From: Bilabrum cf. latius
Taxonomy: Eukaryota > Bigyra: Bicosoecida > Bigyra > Bicosoecida
Direction of reading: 5' to 3'
DNA: 64,000 bases
Assembly: GCA_965178125.1 (NCBI GenBank)
Contig: OZ237737.1
Coordinates: forward strand, 558,001-622,000
This document shows, piece by piece, positions 22,408-34,354 of the stretch. Under the pieces are notes generated by a model that did no database searches, had not been told where the DNA came from, and saw nothing but the letters and a program-made list of their open reading frames with translations. The first letter of the stretch is position 1, and each line of letters opens with the position of its first letter. The translations under genes and the position numbers were made by a program.

Positions 22408-22742
22408 GCTTATGCTTGCAATAATGGCTTTCTCGGAGATCGCCTTGGTCAGCGAACTTTCAATATCGAACGTTCGCCACTGACCAATATGGCCACTTTT
22501 TCATTCCTCTATTTCTTCGGTATGGTGGAGAGTCAACGGGTTGTCAACGCCCTTGATTATGCTGTAGTAAGTTATACTCCAATATATTCCGTCAAGCTCT
22601 GCTGGATCACTCTCAATTTTTGTTATTTTGCTGTATATAATACTACTCTTCGCAGTCTCATGCAACAGCTATCCAATCCCTATTGCAAGCATCCTCGATA
22701 CAGCATGCACGAATTGCTGCTAAAGACATAAATGAGTTAGAC
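22408..22742. other. Intergenic between divergent genes
   Basis: 335 bp between the starts of the CC2D1-like and POP1-like genes, more A/T-rich than its surroundings (for example 22,600-22,660). Presumed divergent promoters. No other feature seen. Confidence 0.4.
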
Positions 22743-25700
22743 ATGCCTGCGCTTGGGTCAGTCTAGTACTTGTCTGCTGGTAGGGTCGCACACCCTGTGC
22801 CTCGTGTTGCGCGGCGTCGAGCCCGGGGCTTTCGGAGCTTCAGGATGCCGTTGAGCTCAAGAATTGCATTTGAATTACATAAGAGTAAGCGTGGGGGTGG
22901 CGGTGCTGAGAAGCACTGCAGAGCCAGAAGACGAGCCATGCGAAGTCTTCGAAGCGGCTTGCAGCAAGACATCGGTGCTTGGGCGCATTCGATACAGGAC
23001 TGGAGCAGCAAAATGGCAATTAACGGGCATACATGTCGGCGCGTGACGTGCACAGACGCGCCAATTGCCCGATTGCCAACCCATTTGCGGCTGAAGGGGA
23101 GGTTTCGCTTGCAGCAGCATCCGTCCGGCTGGCTGTTGCCAGCCAGTCGCACCAGCGACAAAACCGGAATCGCGCAGCAAGCCGTGCAACATAGAAGCAT
23201 CATCTCCGACAGCACGGCTTCAAGTATCCCACTTGCGATTGCGGGTCCCGCAAGGCACCTTCGCTGGCTGCTGCGGTCCACGCTGGAGCAGGAGGGGGCT
23301 GGCCCAGCCACCAGCAGCGCGAGGTCACGGCAGTGCCATCCTGCATCCAAGCAAGCCTCCAACTGCAAATTCATCCGGGCGTACGAATCCAGACTGTTTC
23401 AGCCTGGCTGCTTCCCAGCCGGCTCGGTTGGATCCGTCAGGGTCGTGTGGTGGCCCTTGCATTCCGCCGCCCGATCGACCGCAGAGCCAGAGAGACTCGT
23501 GCTTGTTCTGGTGCACCACTCAGCTGCCATACAGGCCATGCGATGCATGCGAGAGGCCATCCGGAGGATTCACGCGCACGAATCAGAGCGGGTCGCCAAG
23601 AGGCGGCATGCAGGAACAGGTGGCAAGGCCAGCTCGGAGCAACCCGATATGGAGGGGGAAACCGAATCGGCGCCCAGGGAACAAATTCCGGCGACCAAGC
23701 GGATAAAGATGTGGTGCGCAGCGGATCGATTAGGATGCATCGCTGTGGCTGGGCATGGAATCAAAGGGTCGCTGCATGGAGTGCTGGACCAGGAGCAGGC
23801 AGCAACGGCCATGAGATGTGCCGGGGCCCGCTAGGGTGGCCGACGCATTAGCACTTGTCTGCCTGTCACATCCCGAGATCCCAGGCTGGTGTCTCGCTGG
23901 CAGGGTGGTGGTACTTGGAACCGACCTATTCGATCCATGCGGGCAAACACGGACACGGACACTCAAGGTCAAGGCATTGTCACGCAGAGCAAGCTGGTTC
24001 GAATCCTTGGCATCGAGCGACTGGCCGGCGCCGTTGGTGTGCCCGTGTCCAACGCCAAGAAAGGCAAAGGCAAAGGCAGGAGGCTTCGAGGGAAGGGTGG
24101 GAAGGCAAAAAAAGCACAAGCACGCGCCGACAAATCAGGAGACTCAAACACCGAGAGTGATGCGAGAGACTCGAACAGGCCTAGTAGAGCATGGAAGGGC
24201 CGGTGGAGGTGGCGCGCGATGCAGCAATTCCGGCTGGCGCAACCGTCTCATGTCATACGAAAAAGGCGAGGTATAGCGGTAATGCGTGGCCGCAAGGCAA
24301 GTCTGGCCACCGAAGGCAGCAAGAGACCCACGGTGGCCCCAACTTCCTCGTCCACCTCCGGCGTGGTAGCAAGCAGCGGATCCGGATCCGTGGCACCTCG
24401 CCCTGCACCCACGGCCGCTAGGAAGACCACGAGTAGATCCAGGGCGGATCGAGCCGCAGATTTGCTCTATTGTATCCTCATGCCTGGGCCGCAGCCAAAT
24501 GCTTGTGCATCGTCCACAGAACCCAGTGATGTGCAACCGCGGACGCTGGAGCCATCGGTAACGTGTGCCGAGCAAGCTGCACTGGAGCGAATCTGGGCAT
24601 CGTAGCAGCTTCAGTCGGAGTCAGGGCATGCAGAAGGCGACAGGGCGGCGGCCAGTGGGTCCGGGGCGGCAGGAAGCACCCCAGCTAGCCTCCCAGCCAT
24701 GCCGGCCCTGGTGCTGCCGGCACCTCTGGGCACTGGAAAGCACGCCGTGCCTGGGGTACAAATCATCGTGCCGTTCGCCTGGACCGTGCCTCTTTTTGAC
24801 TCGCTCCGTAGAGTCGGTGCTGTGCACGTCTCTGAAGATGAGCTGGACGACGCTCGAGTTGCGCTGGACGGGGCATGCCTGCCTGCTGAAGACGTGGACG
24901 CGGCTTGTGGTGCTGGCTGGATGGACGCAACAATGCGACGTGCAGATTCATCGATTGCTTTGAGGCCCAACGGCAAGAAATCGCTGTCTAAGCGGGACTG
25001 GTCCGAGGGATCGGCGAGCGCCAGGTCCGCTGGTTTCGATGCGGATGTAGTCGCACTTGCTGGAGTCGGTGCAGGAGCAGCAGGTATCTCATCAGGACAG
25101 TCCGATGTGTCTGTGTGTACCGAATCCCTGCCGATGCTTGTGAGAGGATCATTCCGGCAAGATTTCTTCGTCCCCCCTGCGATGGATTCTGCTAGCAACG
25201 AGGCAGACGATGCAGTGGATGCTGGTGATAAGATGTACGAGCAAGGCAGTGGCGATGTCGGGGATGCCGATGCCGCCGCGGTTGTTGGAGCACCTGTCTC
25301 TGATGACATTTCTGCCTAGGACTGCACCTCAAGAAGCGTGACGGACCCAGTTGTGCTCGAGTGGCGCTCGCGGTAGGCGGAATCAGACTGCCCATGGCCA
25401 TGCAGGGTGCCCGTCATGCGGTGCAGGCTGCAGTTCCCATCTAGTGGTGTTGTGCCGAGCGGGTCTCTGCTCGTGACCGGCGTCGGGGCAAGACACGGCG
25501 TCAGCATTCAGAAGTGGGTCTCATTGAAAGGTGGCAGCAGACGGTCTGGTAGCGTCGAGCAGGCAAAAGAGCCACAGCAGGTCTGCGCCGGCCCTCGTGC
25601 TGATCTCGTTGCACTAGCCGTGGGATGGGGCCTCTGTCCCGTCGGGTGGGTCGTCCGGAGCTCGATGGCCAGGCACCTGGGTACGGCTGTCGGGACCGGC

Positions 25701-25838
25701 GTGGTGGATGCACTGTCCTTCCGAGCGCTTCTTGGGAGACAGCTGATAGATGTGTATGCCGGGCAGGAGATTCATGTGTGGGTGCTGGACCCTGCCTCGT
25801 TAGGCGCGAGACCGGCAGCTTTGCGCGTGCAAGTGTAA
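22743..25838 (+). CDS. POP1-like RNase P/MRP protein subunit
   Basis: 1,031 codons from ATG to TAA (25836-25838), with in-frame TAGs at 22764, 23832, 24603, 25317 and 25380. The N-terminus is strongly basic (PRVARRRARGFRSF, CRARRRAMRSLRSG), like the RNA-binding start of POP1. ERLVLVLVHHSAA resembles the POP1 VWVHPSA block. IIVPFAWTVPLFDSLRRVGA matches the POPLD motif (PaGWGMPFWhsLvyaGA in known POP1). The end HVWVLDPASLGARPAALRV matches the usual C-terminal LVRNPxSLxYRPA block. POP1 is the largest protein subunit of RNase P and RNase MRP, which process pre-tRNA and pre-rRNA in the nucleus. Similarity is patchy, so I call it POP1-like. The frame is intact throughout only if TAG is sense. Confidence 0.6.
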
Positions 25839-26058
25839 CCTTCGGGTGCCCGGTGGCACACTTCGGGGCATCGACACTACAATTGATTGCATAAACTATT
25901 CAGTACGAGAAATAATCACACCATCCAGATCCTAGACCAAGGCCACACAGCTCGCCAAGCGAGCAAATCCCGCGCGAAGGTCCCTTGTCCCAACCAAAAC
26001 GCCCGATCGAGACTGATACAGCGCCAAATTGGTGTAGCTACGATGGCCTAGACCACTT

Positions 26059-27078
26059 TCAAGTAGAGTGGTCAGCGATGCGCCAGTCTTGGAACCACGT
26101 GAAGTTGAGAGCCTCGCCACCGGAGGACGGAGCCGAGAACGGGAGCCACACATAGGACGCGTTGGGCAGGCCACCAGGCCCGCCATGGTTCCACCGATCG
26201 CCCATGTAGATGAGCAGCTCGTCCCCGTTCGGGTGCTTGTACGGCAGGACGTACGTGCTCTGCGAGTCGTAGGTGGTTGAGCTGCCCGAGGGGTTGCCGA
26301 GCGCCGTCCACGAGGCGCCCTCCAGAGTGTCGGTCTTGTCTGCTACTGACAGGACAGCTGGGTTCGCGCTCCAGCCGGTCAGGTGTGATCCGAGCAGGTA
26401 GTACTTGCCCTTCCACCGGAAAATCGCCTGCCCCTCCACCCTTGGTCCCTTGCTGGTGATGCCCGTCGTGTTCATGCAGTCGCTCGTGAGCTTGGAGATC
26501 CCGGCGAATTTGTTGTCCACGGATCGAACGAGGTAAGTGGGCTTGGCCGGGTCGCTCTCGTCCTGAAAGAGGCCCATGTCGAGGGAGCGCTGCCCGTCCG
26601 GTTGGTACGAGTGCGAGAACTGCCAAGGTCCCTCGATCGAGTCGCTGACGGCAACCCCAACGTGACCGATGGTAAAACCGGGCGTGTCAAGGTGCCAGTA
26701 CATCACGAATTTTTCGTTCCCGGCACACTTAACTATTTTCGGCCGCTCGATGCGCCAAGGTCCGCCGACGCCCGGAACCGTGATCGAAGTGTTTTTCAGG
26801 ATGTTGCCCACGAAGGACCAGTGCTACAGGTCTGTGCCCTTGTACAATGTGATATATTCGCTGAGAGCTGACCCACCCGGCGAATTCTTGATACTAGTGC
26901 CAACCATGTAGTAAAGTGGAGGAGACTGCTTGGTATCCACCCACATCCCTGCACCATGCGCATGCACAGGGTTGCCGGATGTGTCGTTCCAAATCACATA
27001 TGAAGAAATTGTAGCATCCTCTGGCGTACCAGCACGTACTGCAGTGGCAGCCAAGCAGGCAAGCAGGGCGGCAATCAT
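26059..27078 (-). CDS. Secreted glycoside hydrolase, GH43-like (galactosidase-type)
   Basis: 339 residues from ATG (27076-27078) to TGA (26059-26061). The N-terminus MIAALLACLAATAVRAG is a typical signal peptide, so the enzyme should be secreted. The body shows five-bladed-propeller features of GH43: AHGAGMWV near the start, YKGTDLQHWSFVG, RPKIVKCAGNEKFVMYWH, HVGVAVSDSIEGPW, DMGLFQDES and VEGQAIFRWKGKYYLLGSH, a pattern I associate with exo-1,3-beta-galactosidase-like subfamilies. The Gln in DLQHW is TAG (26824-26826); related enzymes have Val, Gln or Lys there. It probably trims galactan or arabinogalactan. Exact specificity cannot be read. It lies 148 bp downstream of the ankyrin gene on the same strand. 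Confidence 0.8.
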
Positions 27079-27226
27079 CCTTTCTGTGGATCTGTTGCAG
27101 TTGAGCACGTTCAGCGGCGCCGCGCAATACGCGGAACAACCTGGCAAGACCGGACTAGAGCGACAAGGGAAATAACATCCACACGTGGGTCAACTTGGGT
27201 CTCGATCAATCGCGTGCACAACACCA

Positions 27227-28198
27227 TCACTCCCCCTCCTCTCCCGATTCGAGCGAAACGTCCCTCACTGCCCTCTCGACTGCCTCCCTCGCGACCCTCG
27301 ACCTGTCGCTGGGCGGCGCAGGGAGGCCTTCCTCCTGCGCGCGCTCGCTCATCTGACGCACGGCGGCCTCTCGCGCCGCTTCTCCCTGCCTTCCGCCAGC
27401 CCGATCGGGCCGTTCGTCTCCTGCGGAAGACGATAGGCCGCGGCCGGGGGCCGGGACGCGCAGCAGCGAGGGCCTCGGCAGCTCTGAAGCTCGAAGGTCG
27501 GACCCATCTCCCGGCACAGAGGCATTGCTGCCTGCACTTCTACCATCTGCTGACTCGGAGGCTGTGCCGTTGCTACCATGCTCGTGATCGCTCGCAGGTG
27601 CGGCGGCATGCGCGGAGCCATTGCTGGGTTTTCCACCAGCAGCTTCTTGCGATTCTACACGCACTCTATCAGTATGGCCCTCAGCACTAGCCATGGCTTT
27701 CTAGTCATCCTGCGCCTTGCCAGCATCTACCAGCAACCTAAGCAGAGTTCTTGCTCGAGCCGGCACGTCAGTGGAGGGAGTTCGTGCTGTGATGCCATGC
27801 TTCTCCAGCAGCAATCCCAGTGGAGTAAGGCCATCTGAGTTTCTTATTGATGAATCTGCACCAGCTTCGAGCAGTCGCAAAACCGCCACAGAGCGCCCGC
27901 TGTCCACCGCTACGTGCAAAGGCGTTGCTCCTGAGGCATCTTTCGGATCCAATCGCGCGCCATGAGACACAAGTACTCGAATAATTGAGGCGTGTCCATA
28001 CTCGCTTGCAACATGAAGCGCAGTTCGCTTTCGGCTATCGGCGTGGTTCACCTTGGCGCCGGTCTCTATCGCGTCCAACGCAGCCGCAGGATCCCCTTGC
28101 TCTGCAGCTAATCTCAACGACCTTCCCTTGGAATCAGTATCCGTCGAAGGGGGTGCTACAAAGTCCCCAAGGTCGCCACCGAGCAGCCAGGAAAGCAT
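27227..28198 (-). CDS. Small ankyrin-repeat protein
   Basis: 323 codons from ATG (28196-28198) to TGA (27227-27229). The N-terminal half has about four ankyrin repeats, for example RTALHVASEYGHASIIRVL and ATPLHVAVDSGRSVAVLRLL. The second half, after an in-frame TAG (27701-27703), is Ser/Ala/Gly-rich and ends in an Arg/Glu-rich helix. An open frame continues upstream of the chosen ATG without another ATG, so an upstream exon is possible. It is not closely related to the two large ankyrin proteins. It is likely an adaptor. Confidence 0.75.
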
Positions 28199-28764
28199 GG
28201 TGCGATTCGAAGTGGTTGATGCGGCTGTATTCGACGCAGTGCTGCACTGGACTGCACTGAGGCACCCAGACGAAGCGCCCACCTGGATTACACTAGTTCA
28301 GTCGATGCGTCGTCGCACGGCACTTACTATTGCGCGCGCCCCAAGCCACGGCTCTCAGGCAGTGCCCCCACCACGACCACTGCCGACCGCCCTCTCACCC
28401 TCGCTCGCAGCCCCGCCCGGTGGAAGCGCGACGGTTTCCCCTCTCCAGTTCGGTTTCCTCCCCATCTTCCCCCAGCACCGAACCGAACCCAGCGCTGCCG
28501 CAGCCCGCACACATCTATCCCGGCAATCAGGCCACCATTACCTGTTTCCTTCTTGCATTGCCACAACCCGCTTCAGCCTCACTCCCACCCCCAGAGGACC
28601 GATCGCAGGCAGGCGGGCCCGTCCAGGCACAGACACTTGTCCAAGGCACTTCTAGTGCAAAAGAACTGCATTCAACTCCAGCTTGCACGCACGCAGCCTG
28701 AGGCCACTGTCTCGAGGATCGTGAGCAACGGCCAACTATGTTGAACACACACATGATACACTTC
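28199..28764. other. Intergenic, ankyrin gene start to TMCO4-like stop
   Basis: 566 bp, C-rich on the plus strand. Open frames here look compositional and show no domain. No RNA gene recognised. Confidence 0.4.
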
Positions 28765-31719
28765 TCACTGCTCAAATTTCAGCCATTCAAGCACTTGCTC
28801 CAGCTTATCTTTGTACTCGAGATGCCCCGACACCACGGGTGTAACGTCCACACTCTCGATGCCGTCATGCCACTCCACTACAGGATCCGGGAGAGGCTCC
28901 GGCGTCCCTGCGTCGGACTCAGCTGCAGTTGCCGCTGAGCCGATCCCCGCGGCTTGCTTCTCCCTCTCTATCGCGGCCTTGGCCACTTCGATCTCCTCCT
29001 CGCTTGGCTCGTCATCGCCACCGCCACTGGTACTGGCACCTCCCTCCGGGTCACCATCTGCCATGCCCTCACCCTCGTCTCCAACGGCATCCCCTTGAGC
29101 GCCAGCCTCGCCATCCACTGCGCTGTCTCCACTCCCCCCATCCACTGCCCCCTATCCCCCCTTTGGCGATCGCTGCACCTAGGCTCCGATTGGCCCAAGA
29201 CCGGCCACCCCCCAGCTGAAGGTGTTGGCCCTGTACACGAACCGAAGCACAAAGTCGGTGGTGCAATACCCGTTCACCAGGCGACCCGCCACCACGGACC
29301 GCGCCTGCTTCCACTCCCCCGGGTCACCACCCGCGGGACACCCGAGCAGGATTGCGTCTTGTACCACCTCGTCCACGTCCAGGGGCTCCTTCGCCTTGTC
29401 CTCCACACTCTTCTCCTCCTCGCCCTTCCCAGGCCTCCCACCGGCAGCGGCAGCAGACGCCCATTCTTGTTCCCTGGCCGCCTACCTCTCGTCCCTGATG
29501 CGAGCCAGTTCGAGGAGGCACCGGAGCACCACCCTGGCACCTAGTGAGAACCCGCACAGAGTCACCGGTCGTCTCCCGTGCCTCCCCTCTGCCAGCACAC
29601 TCGCCAGCGCGATGCCGGCCTTCTCAGCCCTGTCCACGCCCATCTGCCACGGGGAGTCAATGAACGACAGGAGGCCGGCCACCCTGGAGGGCCACGTGAA
29701 GGCACCGAAGAGCGTGTTCATCACCGTGAACTTGATGACCTGGGATACGGCCTGGTCGGCAAGGAACTTGGTCACGAAGTCCCGCATGTGCGTGCCCAAC
29801 TGCTCCAGCACCTCTGGGGCCCACACCAGCGTGTACGTCTCCCCGTATGGCACCATTCTGCGGAACCACCCTGGCTTGGCAGCAGTGTCCATCGAGGCCT
29901 CGGTCGCTGGCAACAAAGTGACTTCTTCCTGCGCTGAACCAGCTCCGGCACCAGCACCTGCGCCAGCGCCAGCGTCAGCACCTCCCAAAGTGTTGCCTGC
30001 GCCTGCCCCAGAGCTTGGTCCAGTTGTGGCTGGTGCGGCTGGATGGCCGCCGCTACTTGCACTGCTGCTGCTAGCGGTAGCATGAGACTCTCCAACGCTT
30101 GCGCCAGCCGCAGTAGGGGCAGCGGTTGCCTTCTTGCCGTCCGGAGCCTTGCCTCCTGCAGCTTTGTCCACGGCTTCGCTGTCCTTGCTTCCCGCTTCAT
30201 CCACAGCTTTTGCCGCGTCTTTCAGTCCGAACTCATCCTGCAGCAGCTGCCCGATCGGCTTGCTAGTCTCGAAACGGTTCTGCACCCCGCCCCACACGTC
30301 GTGGAAATCGACGGTGCTGCGCTCCCCGGCGAGCACCCCGCTGATCAGCACAAACACGTGCAGCCCTCCCGCACTGCCGTCCTCGCCGTCCTCCCCGTCA
30401 CCGCTCTTGCCGGAGGCCTTGCCCGATGCCCCGCCACCGGCCGCGCCCTTGGCAGCCTCGATTGCCTCCTTGGCGGCTTGCTCTGCGGCCACCCGTTCGT
30501 CCCGCGCTTCTGCCGCGGCCTTTTCGTCTGCGGTGGGTGCTTTCTTCTTTTTATTCTCCTCCTCCTGTGATCCCTAGCCCCCACCGAAGGGCCACATCCT
30601 GGAGAGCAGCCCAGGACCCGCCGTTCTCCTCTTCTCCTCTTGTTCCCTCTCCTTGGCGGCCTGTTCCCTGAGCTTCTTCAGCACCTCCACGCGGCGCTTC
30701 TCCCCCTCCACGCCCGCCAAGAGGGCCCAGGGCTCTGCAGAGAGGCGGTCAAACTTGAACACGGACAGTCCCGCGGTCCTCCTCTCCATGCGGAAGGCAC
30801 CCAGGCCCAGCCCCGAGGCGCCGATGACGCCAACCAGCACGGCATACCCAGCAGTCGTTGCCATCCAGGCACCCACCGCTGCTGCTGCTGTTCCCGCAGA
30901 GCCCCCCACGACCGCCAGGCCGCCTATCCCTGCCGCGATGACGGGGGCAGCGAGGCCCCCCGTGAGGACAAGGAGGCCGGCCCCCACCACGCCAGCCGCG
31001 ATAATCAGCGGGATTCTCCACCTCGACACGCCCGACTGGGAGTCCTTCTTGCTCGCTTTCACCCTGAGTCCAAGGTTCACGATGAAGGCGTCTTCGGCGA
31101 GGCCGACGAGCTTCCACGGTACGTCGCACATGCGCGCCATCGTGCGGAGAGCTTCGCGGGATCTTGCGTTATAGCGCTGTTCCTGGATGAGATACACCAT
31201 GATGGCAACAATTGCCCTCCATCGTAACTCCCGAGATCCTAGTTCGCTCGAAAAAGGGCAGTCTGGCAGCGCAGTAAGGGCAGACGAATCGGCGGAATCC
31301 TCGGCTTTCGCTGTCAGCTCTGGGTCTCCTTCGGCCTTTGCCTTGCCGCCCGATTCGAGATACTTATCAACCCTATATTTCAAAGCATCTGGCATCCTCC
31401 AACCATCACAGTGGTACATGGGAGGCGGACCAAGAAGGGCTCTTGCTACCTCAAGCTGCTCCTCCGGAAGTGACAGGGCATTCTGGATAATATCTGGCAG
31501 CGCAACGTCTCTCGCCCAACCATGAAGCTATGTTGTACTCAATTCTTTCATTGACATCGCAAGCGCACCGCCCAATGCACGTCGGTGGCGAAGCTCTACT
31601 TCTTTCAGGTCGGTGAGCGAAAGTTCTAGCTAGGCCATGGAGGCCAGCAGGGATGCACCAACCCTGAGATGCCCAGATACATTCGATTCGATCTATTTCT
31701 ACCGATCCTTACGGTCCAT
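28765..31719 (-). CDS. TMCO4/DUF726 family membrane protein with alpha/beta-hydrolase fold
   Basis: Single exon of 984 codons from ATG (31717-31719, just after an in-frame TAA) to TGA (28765-28767), with several TAGs, including 29179, 29482 and 30574. A Gly/Ala-rich hydrophobic hairpin at residues about 230-310 (IIAAGVVGAGLLVLTGGLAA, then APVIAAGIGGLAVVGG) is the DUF726 membrane segment. After a charged coiled coil and a Gly/Ala/Ser-rich insertion come the hydrolase-like part with the nucleophile-elbow motif GFSLGARVVL, then the DUF726 block VVAGRLVNGYCTTDFVLRF, FSWGVAGLGPIGAQ and VDVTPVVSGHLEY. The Gln after GPIGA is TAG. TMCO4-type proteins are widespread in eukaryotes, with fungal members placed in Golgi or secretory membranes; the substrate is unknown. 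The intergenic gap to the sulfatase stop is only 117 bp. Confidence 0.85.
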
Positions 31720-31836
31720 GATTTACAGTATGCGTTTGGATCTGACCTGGAATCGGTTTTCTGTTCAGTACGCATCGGCTGTTCCGAGTTGAAAGGGAAC
31801 GTTCGTCGAGCGCCCACCTTGAGACCCTCTCGCTTC

Positions 31837-34354
31837 TCAGACGTCGACCCAGGGTCCCCAGTGCCCGTTGTACTTCGACAGGGCGGCCTCACACGCGCCC
31901 GGGTCCTCTTTCCCGCGGTTGGGCGCGAACACCGTGCTGTTGTGCTTCTTCAGCACATCCATCATGCTCGCCCGCACCTAGGGCAGCTGCTCCGCCAGGT
32001 TGACATGCTCGGTCGGGTCGCTGCTCAGCTCGAACAGGCAGCCGTCCAGCCCGCAATGCTCGTAGATGTCATCGAACTTCTCCTCCTTCGAAGTGGTCGC
32101 GTTGGGGAACTGGGGGCCCGACCACGTGGCCATGGGGATGTCGTACATGAGCAGCTTGTACTTCTTGCCCTGCTCCAGGTCCGTCTTGATGACTCCCTTG
32201 ACGATCGTGTGCCAGTCCGAGTCCCACTCGTCGTGATACTTCCCGGTGGACCCCATCGGCAGCTCCGATCGGGGTGAGGCATCCGCAGTCCCGGCGATGT
32301 AGTCGAGCATGGACACGGAGTCGATGGGGGGCAGGCCGGCCTTGGCGGCTCGATGGTCCGTCGGGTCTACTCCCGCGAGCTCGCTGAACGTGGACCACGT
32401 GTCCCACACGGCCATGAGTCCGTCCAGCTTCGTCCCGCGCTTGGAGGCGGGAATAACCCCGCCGCTCACAAAGGCCGGGACCTGGGTGCCTCCTGCAGTG
32501 AGAGAGCAATGAGCAAGTGACTGGCTTACCAATGCATGCACATGCCTGGTACTGGGACACTGCGTCAATGATGCTAGGTCACTCCACTCGTGCGCAAGCT
32601 GCACCCACTGATCTCTTCTTGCGATGCTCACCTTGCCAGTTGGACGCCTTGCCGCCCCTCAGGGGCCAGTTGTTGCCCCCCCCGGTGCCCTGCTTGTACT
32701 CCGGGCCTCCGTTGTCGCTGCTCATCTGCGTTCGTGTGGAGAAATGCTTAGTTAGGTCGATACAACTGGAGGTGTGAATGCTAAGGGGCCGCTACCACGG
32801 GTGTTCAGCAGGAGGTAAGCAAAAGGGTGCCCGCGCACAGTGGAGCAATACGGCGCTAGGAAGCGAAAGAGCAGGGCATGTGCTGCACGAGCGGAGACAT
32901 CGGGGCCGGGTTGGTCACTCACCCACATGAACGTGTCCTCCCACATCCCCTTGGCCTTGAGCGCACCCACGACGGCACCGATAGCGTCATCGATGTAGGC
33001 CACCATGGCATGGTAGGTCCTCCTGAGCGGGTCATCGATCATTGCGAACTTGTCGTGCCAGACCTTGGGCACCTCGAGCGGGGAGTGCACCATGTGGGGG
33101 GCGTAGTAGATGAACAGGGGCTGCTCCGGGTTGTGGTTCATGATCGCGTTCACGATGTGGTCCTTGAAGCGGAGGTCCATGTAGATGCAGCCGGACTCGT
33201 TCTTGGGGAACGGTGCTACAATGTTCTCAGGGTCGGTCATGTTCTGGACCCAGCAGTGGGAAGGGTTCTGCCACGCTCGCGGGGCGGGTCTCCACCCCTC
33301 GCTGGCACCGCCTGTGGGCGAGCTGGGACCCACCTCGGAGGAGTTGTCGCTGAAGCCGTTCCCGCCCATGTCAAGCATCCAGGTGCCGTGGCAGTTGCCC
33401 ACCTGGCCTGCGCGCCATGCGTCCGTCATGTGGTTGAAGCTGCGAGCGAAACAGAGGCAAGTGGTAACTAGATTAATCAACCCGAACAATCGGGGCAATG
33501 CGCACAATGTTCTCTGGGCGCTCCTGCAGGTGCTGGAGCGGCCAGAGGGGTGGCGCGCCTCAGGCTGACTCCGAGTCAGCCCCCCGATCGAGCGAGCGAC
33601 AGCCTCTCTCACTATCCGAGCCACGAGTCGAAGCCGCGGCCTTCCGGGGTGTGGTCCACGGTTGCCATCCCGGCGTCCCACTTGCCCGCACCCACCGTCG
33701 CGTACGAGGCCTCCTTCATCTTCGCGGCCAGGCCGGTCATGTTGCGCGGGACGCCTTGGAACCCGCTGACGGGATCCTCGGGGTTCCTGAACCAGGTCGC
33801 GATGTTCTGCACGTTCACGTGGATGGGATTGCGCCCGGAAATGATTGCAGACCTTGTGGGGGAGCACAGCTTGAACGCGTGCTGGAAGTCAAGCTAGATG
33901 CCTTCATCGACGAGGGCTTGCATATTCGGCGTAGAGACCTCAGCGTACCCTGGAGGTCGATTCCAACTGACCTCTGCCCATCCCAGGCTGCAACGTGGTA
34001 TGAAAAAGCTCAAAAAGGGCGGGTCACTGCATTGTTTAGAACTTTTTGTGCTGCGAATCTACCGTGGTACCATGAAAACTCTTAAGCACAACGGTTCGAT
34101 TGCGCCCGTACTGCACGGCCAAGCGGTATTTCTTACTCGTCCACCAGAAGCATGAAGATGCTGCGATTATTTGATTCAGGGGTTTGCCTGGACTGCACTC
34201 AAAGTGTAGTATGTGGGACGCACCAATGCTGATTCCGACGCTTTACGACTCACTGTGGTTTGCTGCCTGACAGGCTTGATTTACCTTTGGCCCAATGCAC
34301 TGCCCCCAAGAAGCACAAAGCCGATAGTAAATTTGGCACAAATGTTGTTCTCAT
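31837..34354 (-). CDS. Secreted arylsulfatase-type sulfatase (family S1), six exons
   Basis: complement(join(31837..32492,32632..32725,32923..33439,33613..33987,34137..34187,34254..34354)), 597 residues, every junction in phase with GT-AG introns of 139, 197, 173, 149 and 66 nt; stop TGA. Residues 1-22 look like a signal peptide. The core reads FMLLVDDLGWAEVSWN (metal-binding DD at 50-51), TPNMQALVDEGIQLDF, then CSPTRSAIISGR with Cys92, the residue converted to formylglycine in S1 sulfatases. Further on come VGAGKWDAGMA, GFDSWLGYFNHM, MSSDNGGPEYK and QGGTQVPAFVSGG, all conserved sulfatase blocks. TAG encodes residue 82 (33894-33896) and one in LAEQLPQVRASM (31978-31980). This exon model rests on conserved motifs meeting across each splice. 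The first intron is the least certain. It probably desulfates polysaccharide outside the cell or in a lysosome-like compartment. Confidence 0.9.

Noticed and set aside
23995-24005. tRNA B-box-like GGTTCGAATCC, a possible suppressor tRNA
   Set aside because: It lies inside the POP1-like reading frame (LVRI) and no A-box or acceptor stem could be found at the proper distance. No tRNA gene was recognised in the window.
28327-28566. Small minus-strand frame between the ankyrin and TMCO4-like genes
   Set aside because: It is Arg/Gly-rich with no domain and no supporting start context, and it ends at a TAA soon after a TAG. It is probably compositional.
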